A stretch of 64,000 nt of DNA from Paucibacter sp. B2R-40 (GTDB lineage: Bacteria; Pseudomonadota; Gammaproteobacteria; Burkholderiales; Burkholderiaceae_C): positions 809,400 through 873,399 of the forward strand of contig NZ_JAJIRP010000001.1 of the NCBI RefSeq assembly GCF_025717555.1, written 5' to 3'. The position numbers were made by a program, and so were the translations under genes. Position 1 is the first letter of the stretch, and every line of letters begins with the position of its first letter. Below are positions 61,874 through 64,000 of the stretch, piece after piece. A model generated the notes under the pieces. It was not told the DNA's origin. It saw nothing but the letters and a program-made list of their open reading frames with translations, and made no database searches.

Positions 61874-62992
61874 TCACGGGGGCAATGTGAAGTGGAACTT
61901 GGAGCCCTCGCCCAGCACACTGTTCAGGCTAATGCTGCCGTCGTGCGCTTCGATGAAGGACCTCACGATGGCCAAGCCCAGGCCAAGGCCAGATCCGGAA
62001 TCGGCCTCGCCGCCGGATTCACCCTTGTCGAAGACCCTTTCAATCATGTCGGCGGCAATGCCTTGGCCGTTGTCGCTGACCCAGCATTCAACGATTCCCT
62101 GGCCCGCCGCGACCTGCGCGCCGACAATCACTTCGCCACCCGGCGAGAACTGGATCGCATTTGCGATCAGATTTTGAAACGCTCTCCTGAGCAATCTGGC
62201 GTCTGCAAACACGACCAGATCGACGGGCACCTGATTGACTAGCTTCGTATTTGCTTGGGCCGCTATCGTCCCAAGATCGTCGAGAAGGGACTCCACCAGC
62301 GGCCACAGGTCGAATCGGCGCCGTTCGACCTTGACGCCGACGACCTCGAGCAAATTCGTGTTCTCTTCGAGCACTCTGCCAATCAAGTCCTGGAGCTGCT
62401 GCACGTTGCGGCGCAACGATTGCAAGATACGCTGGGAATCAGCGCCGAGAACTTGCCCGGACAGACTCTTCTCGAGCGACCGACCCGTGAGCGAGATCGC
62501 AAACAGCGGCGTGCGCAGATCGTGCGCAACGAAGGAGAGGTACTCCTCCCTGCGCTGCTTCACCTCGAGTGCTTGCTGGGCTGCAAATGTCTGCACGGCT
62601 TGGCCGATTGCATGGTCGAAGATGCGATTGATCACATGGAATGGCCGGCCTTGAAGCGCAACGTCATGCTCGGTCGCCAGGTCGTGGATGCATCCACGCA
62701 TGATGTTGTACTCTGCCACCACCTCCTCGATATCGAATTCATCCTTCAGCCGCTGCAGCCCGTGGGCCGCTGGGCTGGCCTCGGCAAGCGCCTCGGGAAT
62801 CGTCTGTCGGGGATTGGTTTCGAGCGCTGCCGCCAACTCTTTGAGCAGATCCGGGATGTGGTCGTTGAGTACCGGTGTGGCGAGATGGCTCGCCGAAGGC
62901 AGATTCCTGACCTGCGTTCGCCAAGCAAGCAAAAGCACCTCGCCGTTCGCTCTGACCAGATTGGCCAGTAGCTGCAAATTACTCACTGTCAT
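61874..62992 (-). CDS. Cytosolic sensor histidine kinase with RsbRD-type N-terminus
   Basis: 372 residues from the ATG at 62992. Residues 1-140 form a helical domain like the RsbRD N-terminal sensor (PF14361), with no membrane segment. HisKA carries H157 in F-V-A-H-D-L-R-T-P. The ATPase domain shows the N box (N-L-I-A-N-A-I-Q), D-N-G-Q-G-I and G-L-G-L-G-L. No response regulator gene is adjacent, so it is an orphan kinase. The signal is unknown; relatives respond to light, redox or general stress. Confidence 0.9.
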   Translation of the reverse strand: MTVSNLQLLANLVRANGEVLLLAWRTQVRNLPSASHLATPVLNDHIPDLLKELAAALETNPRQTIPEALAEASPAAHGLQRLKDEFDIEEVVAEYNIMRGCIHDLATEHDVALQGRPFHVINRIFDHAIGQAVQTFAAQQALEVKQRREEYLSFVAHDLRTPLFAISLTGRSLEKSLSGQVLGADSQRILQSLRRNVQQLQDLIGRVLEENTNLLEVVGVKVERRRFDLWPLVESLLDDLGTIAAQANTKLVNQVPVDLVVFADARLLRRAFQNLIANAIQFSPGGEVIVGAQVAAGQGIVECWVSDNGQGIAADMIERVFDKGESGGEADSGSGLGLGLAIVRSFIEAHDGSISLNSVLGEGSKFHFTLPP

Positions 62993-63160
62993 TTGATATG
63001 TCTCATCGTTTGTGTGCAAAACACGGCTGAGTTTGCAAAAGCGTGCGCCCGCTAGGCACGGTGACAGCCGCGAGTCGAGCATGGTGCTCTGCGCAGAGCC
63101 GGACGGTAGCATGGCCGCCGAGCGCCGATTCGATCACCAGGCAACTCGTGATGACACGTC

Positions 63161-63460
63161 ATGAAGAGTCTCCCATCTGCGGGTTTGCTCTTCCCCAGTC
63201 GCATGCGTGACCCACCGCATTTTGGGACGCGCCAGTACGCCCGGATCCATGCGGGCTGGGTGGAGGAGTTTGGCCTTGACCCCGCCTATTGCGGTACGCA
63301 CTCCATGCGACGCACCAAGGTAACGTTGATCTACAGGCGAACCAAGAACTTGCGTGCGGTGCAGCTGTTGCTTGGCCACGCCAAGTTGGAGGCGACAGTG
63401 CGCCACCTGGGTATCGAGGTAGAAGTTGCTTTGGAAATTGCGGAGCAAACTGAAGTCTGA
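63161..63460 (+). pseudogene. Tyrosine recombinase C-terminal fragment, inactivated
   Basis: 99 residues corresponding only to the last third of a phage-type integrase. H-S-M-R-R-T-K gives the His-x-x-Arg motif and L-L-G-H the next His, but the nucleophile position reads V-R-H-L-G-I-E where active relatives have V-R-Y-L-G-I-E, so the catalytic Tyr is replaced by His. The N-terminal DNA-binding part is missing. It is a remnant of an integrase and may mark an old integration site. Confidence 0.75.
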
Positions 63461-63800
63461 TCGATGTGAATGGCGCTTGGCGTCTGTCCAAGAGAAGGAG
63501 TTGTCGGGCGACGGTTCCAGCAATACAACTGGGACCGTCGTCATGCCGAGTCGATGCCGAGATCGACCGAGCGGCAACTTTATGGCAAAGGAGTGATCTC
63601 ACGGTCGACGCCATGTTCTACATGTGCAGGGGCACATACGGCGAGTCGGGTCGGTGGCCGGAAAGTAAGTTCACCAAAATTCAGTTTTCGGCTGAGCTAC
63701 AGACGCTCCTTTTCGCCTATCTAGTGCGGCAACATCAACATCAGCTTGTCATGCGCTCTGCCTACAGTCGCCTGTCCCTACCCATACTAGGAGTTGATCC
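63461..63800. other. Region after the integrase fragment, no gene supported
   Basis: 340 bases between the recombinase remnant and the phosphodiesterase gene. Two overlapping frames of 84 and 112 codons cross it but have neither a domain nor a clear ribosome site. It probably contains decayed mobile-element sequence and the promoter of the next gene. Confidence 0.4.
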
Positions 63801-64000
63801 ATGACCGTCTACAAATATCAGGCGCTTGCCCTGGCCCTCGCCGCTTGCTTCGCACAACAGGCGGATGCGACCACCCTCAACACATTGAATGGGCAGGCCC
63901 CGCTGGTGATCGCCCACCGCGGCGCCAGTGGTTACCTACCCGAGCACACACTGGCGGGCTACGAGCTGGCGGTCAAATTGGGCGCCGACTACATCGAGCC
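63801..64000 (+). CDS. Glycerophosphodiester phosphodiesterase, exported, 5' part
   Basis: Starts at ATG 63801 with TAGGAG eight bases upstream and runs off the right edge after 66 codons. A signal peptide ends near residue 23 (A-D-A). The family opening [17 protein letters not shown] and [15 protein letters not shown] is intact, including the catalytic His and Arg and the Glu of the metal site. It should release glycerol 3-phosphate from deacylated phospholipids in the periplasm, like GlpQ. The symbol is not certain. Confidence 0.88.
   Translation, partial: MTVYKYQALALALAACFAQQADATTLNTLNGQAPLVIAHRGASGYLPEHTLAGYELAVKLGADYIE

Overview
The window is high-GC DNA, about 65-68% in the lines I sampled, with tightly packed operons joined by ATGA and TGATG overlaps. 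The gene content points to a betaproteobacterium of the order Burkholderiales, of the Roseateles/Rubrivivax/Leptothrix kind. Supporting genes are a urea ABC transporter beside urease, a PHB-depolymerase-like esterase, MalT-type LuxR and OruR-type AraC regulators, and a periplasmic molybdenum hydroxylase feeding a c-type cytochrome. Genus-level placement is inference. No rRNA, tRNA or CRISPR array was seen.

Layout. (1) 0-4.8 kb: lipid-linked sugar transfer genes (two GT39 proteins, a GT2 polyprenyl-phosphate transferase, a GtrA flippase-like protein, a ChbG/HpnK deacetylase). (2) 4.8-9.1 kb: an RND multidrug pump with its adaptor, followed by a MOSC protein. (3) 9.8-11.8 kb: pseudouridine catabolism (psuG, and a winged-helix/PfkB psuK with its own putative operator). 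(4) 11.8-20.8 kb: the most interesting region. An AraC regulator precedes an operon of five exported proteins that share a motif just after the signal peptide. The motif looks like a double-glycine leader (L-S-D-x-E-L-A-x-V-x-G-R/Q). They are followed by a stand-alone periplasmic C39 cysteine peptidase with a complete active site, a FapF-like barrel with an N-terminal polar helix, a FadL-like barrel and a DUF2059 protein. It resembles the Fap functional-amyloid and Acinetobacter Fil loci but has an expanded substrate set. (5) 21-28.3 kb: an LRR-protein kinase, a MalT-like LuxR regulator, a DTW-domain tRNA modification enzyme, an SGNH hydrolase and an alpha/beta hydrolase.

(6) 28.5-49.8 kb: urea use. 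ureD and urtABCDE come first, then an interruption (35.3-39.7 kb), then a LuxR response regulator, a hybrid histidine kinase with an NCS1 permease as sensor, and ureA-ureJ-ureB-ureC-GNAT-ureE-ureF-ureG. The interruption holds an orphan VgrG-tip protein, a low-GC SEFIR plus Trypco2-like gene pair bracketed by 350-bp inverted repeats, a PHB-depolymerase-like esterase and a RelE/ParE toxin-antitoxin pair.

(7) 49.8-56.6 kb: an oleate hydratase, triheme cytochrome, [2Fe-2S] protein, molybdopterin hydroxylase and NADP-dependent reductase transcribed together. (8) 56.8-61.5 kb: small envelope or stress-type proteins (SDR, SYLF/YSC84, DUF2721, SOUL heme-binding, PRC-barrel). (9) 61.5-64 kb: an RsbRD-type histidine kinase, a decayed tyrosine recombinase fragment and the start of a glycerophosphodiester phosphodiesterase running off the end.

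Many long open frames antisense to these genes are high-GC codon shadows and are left out.
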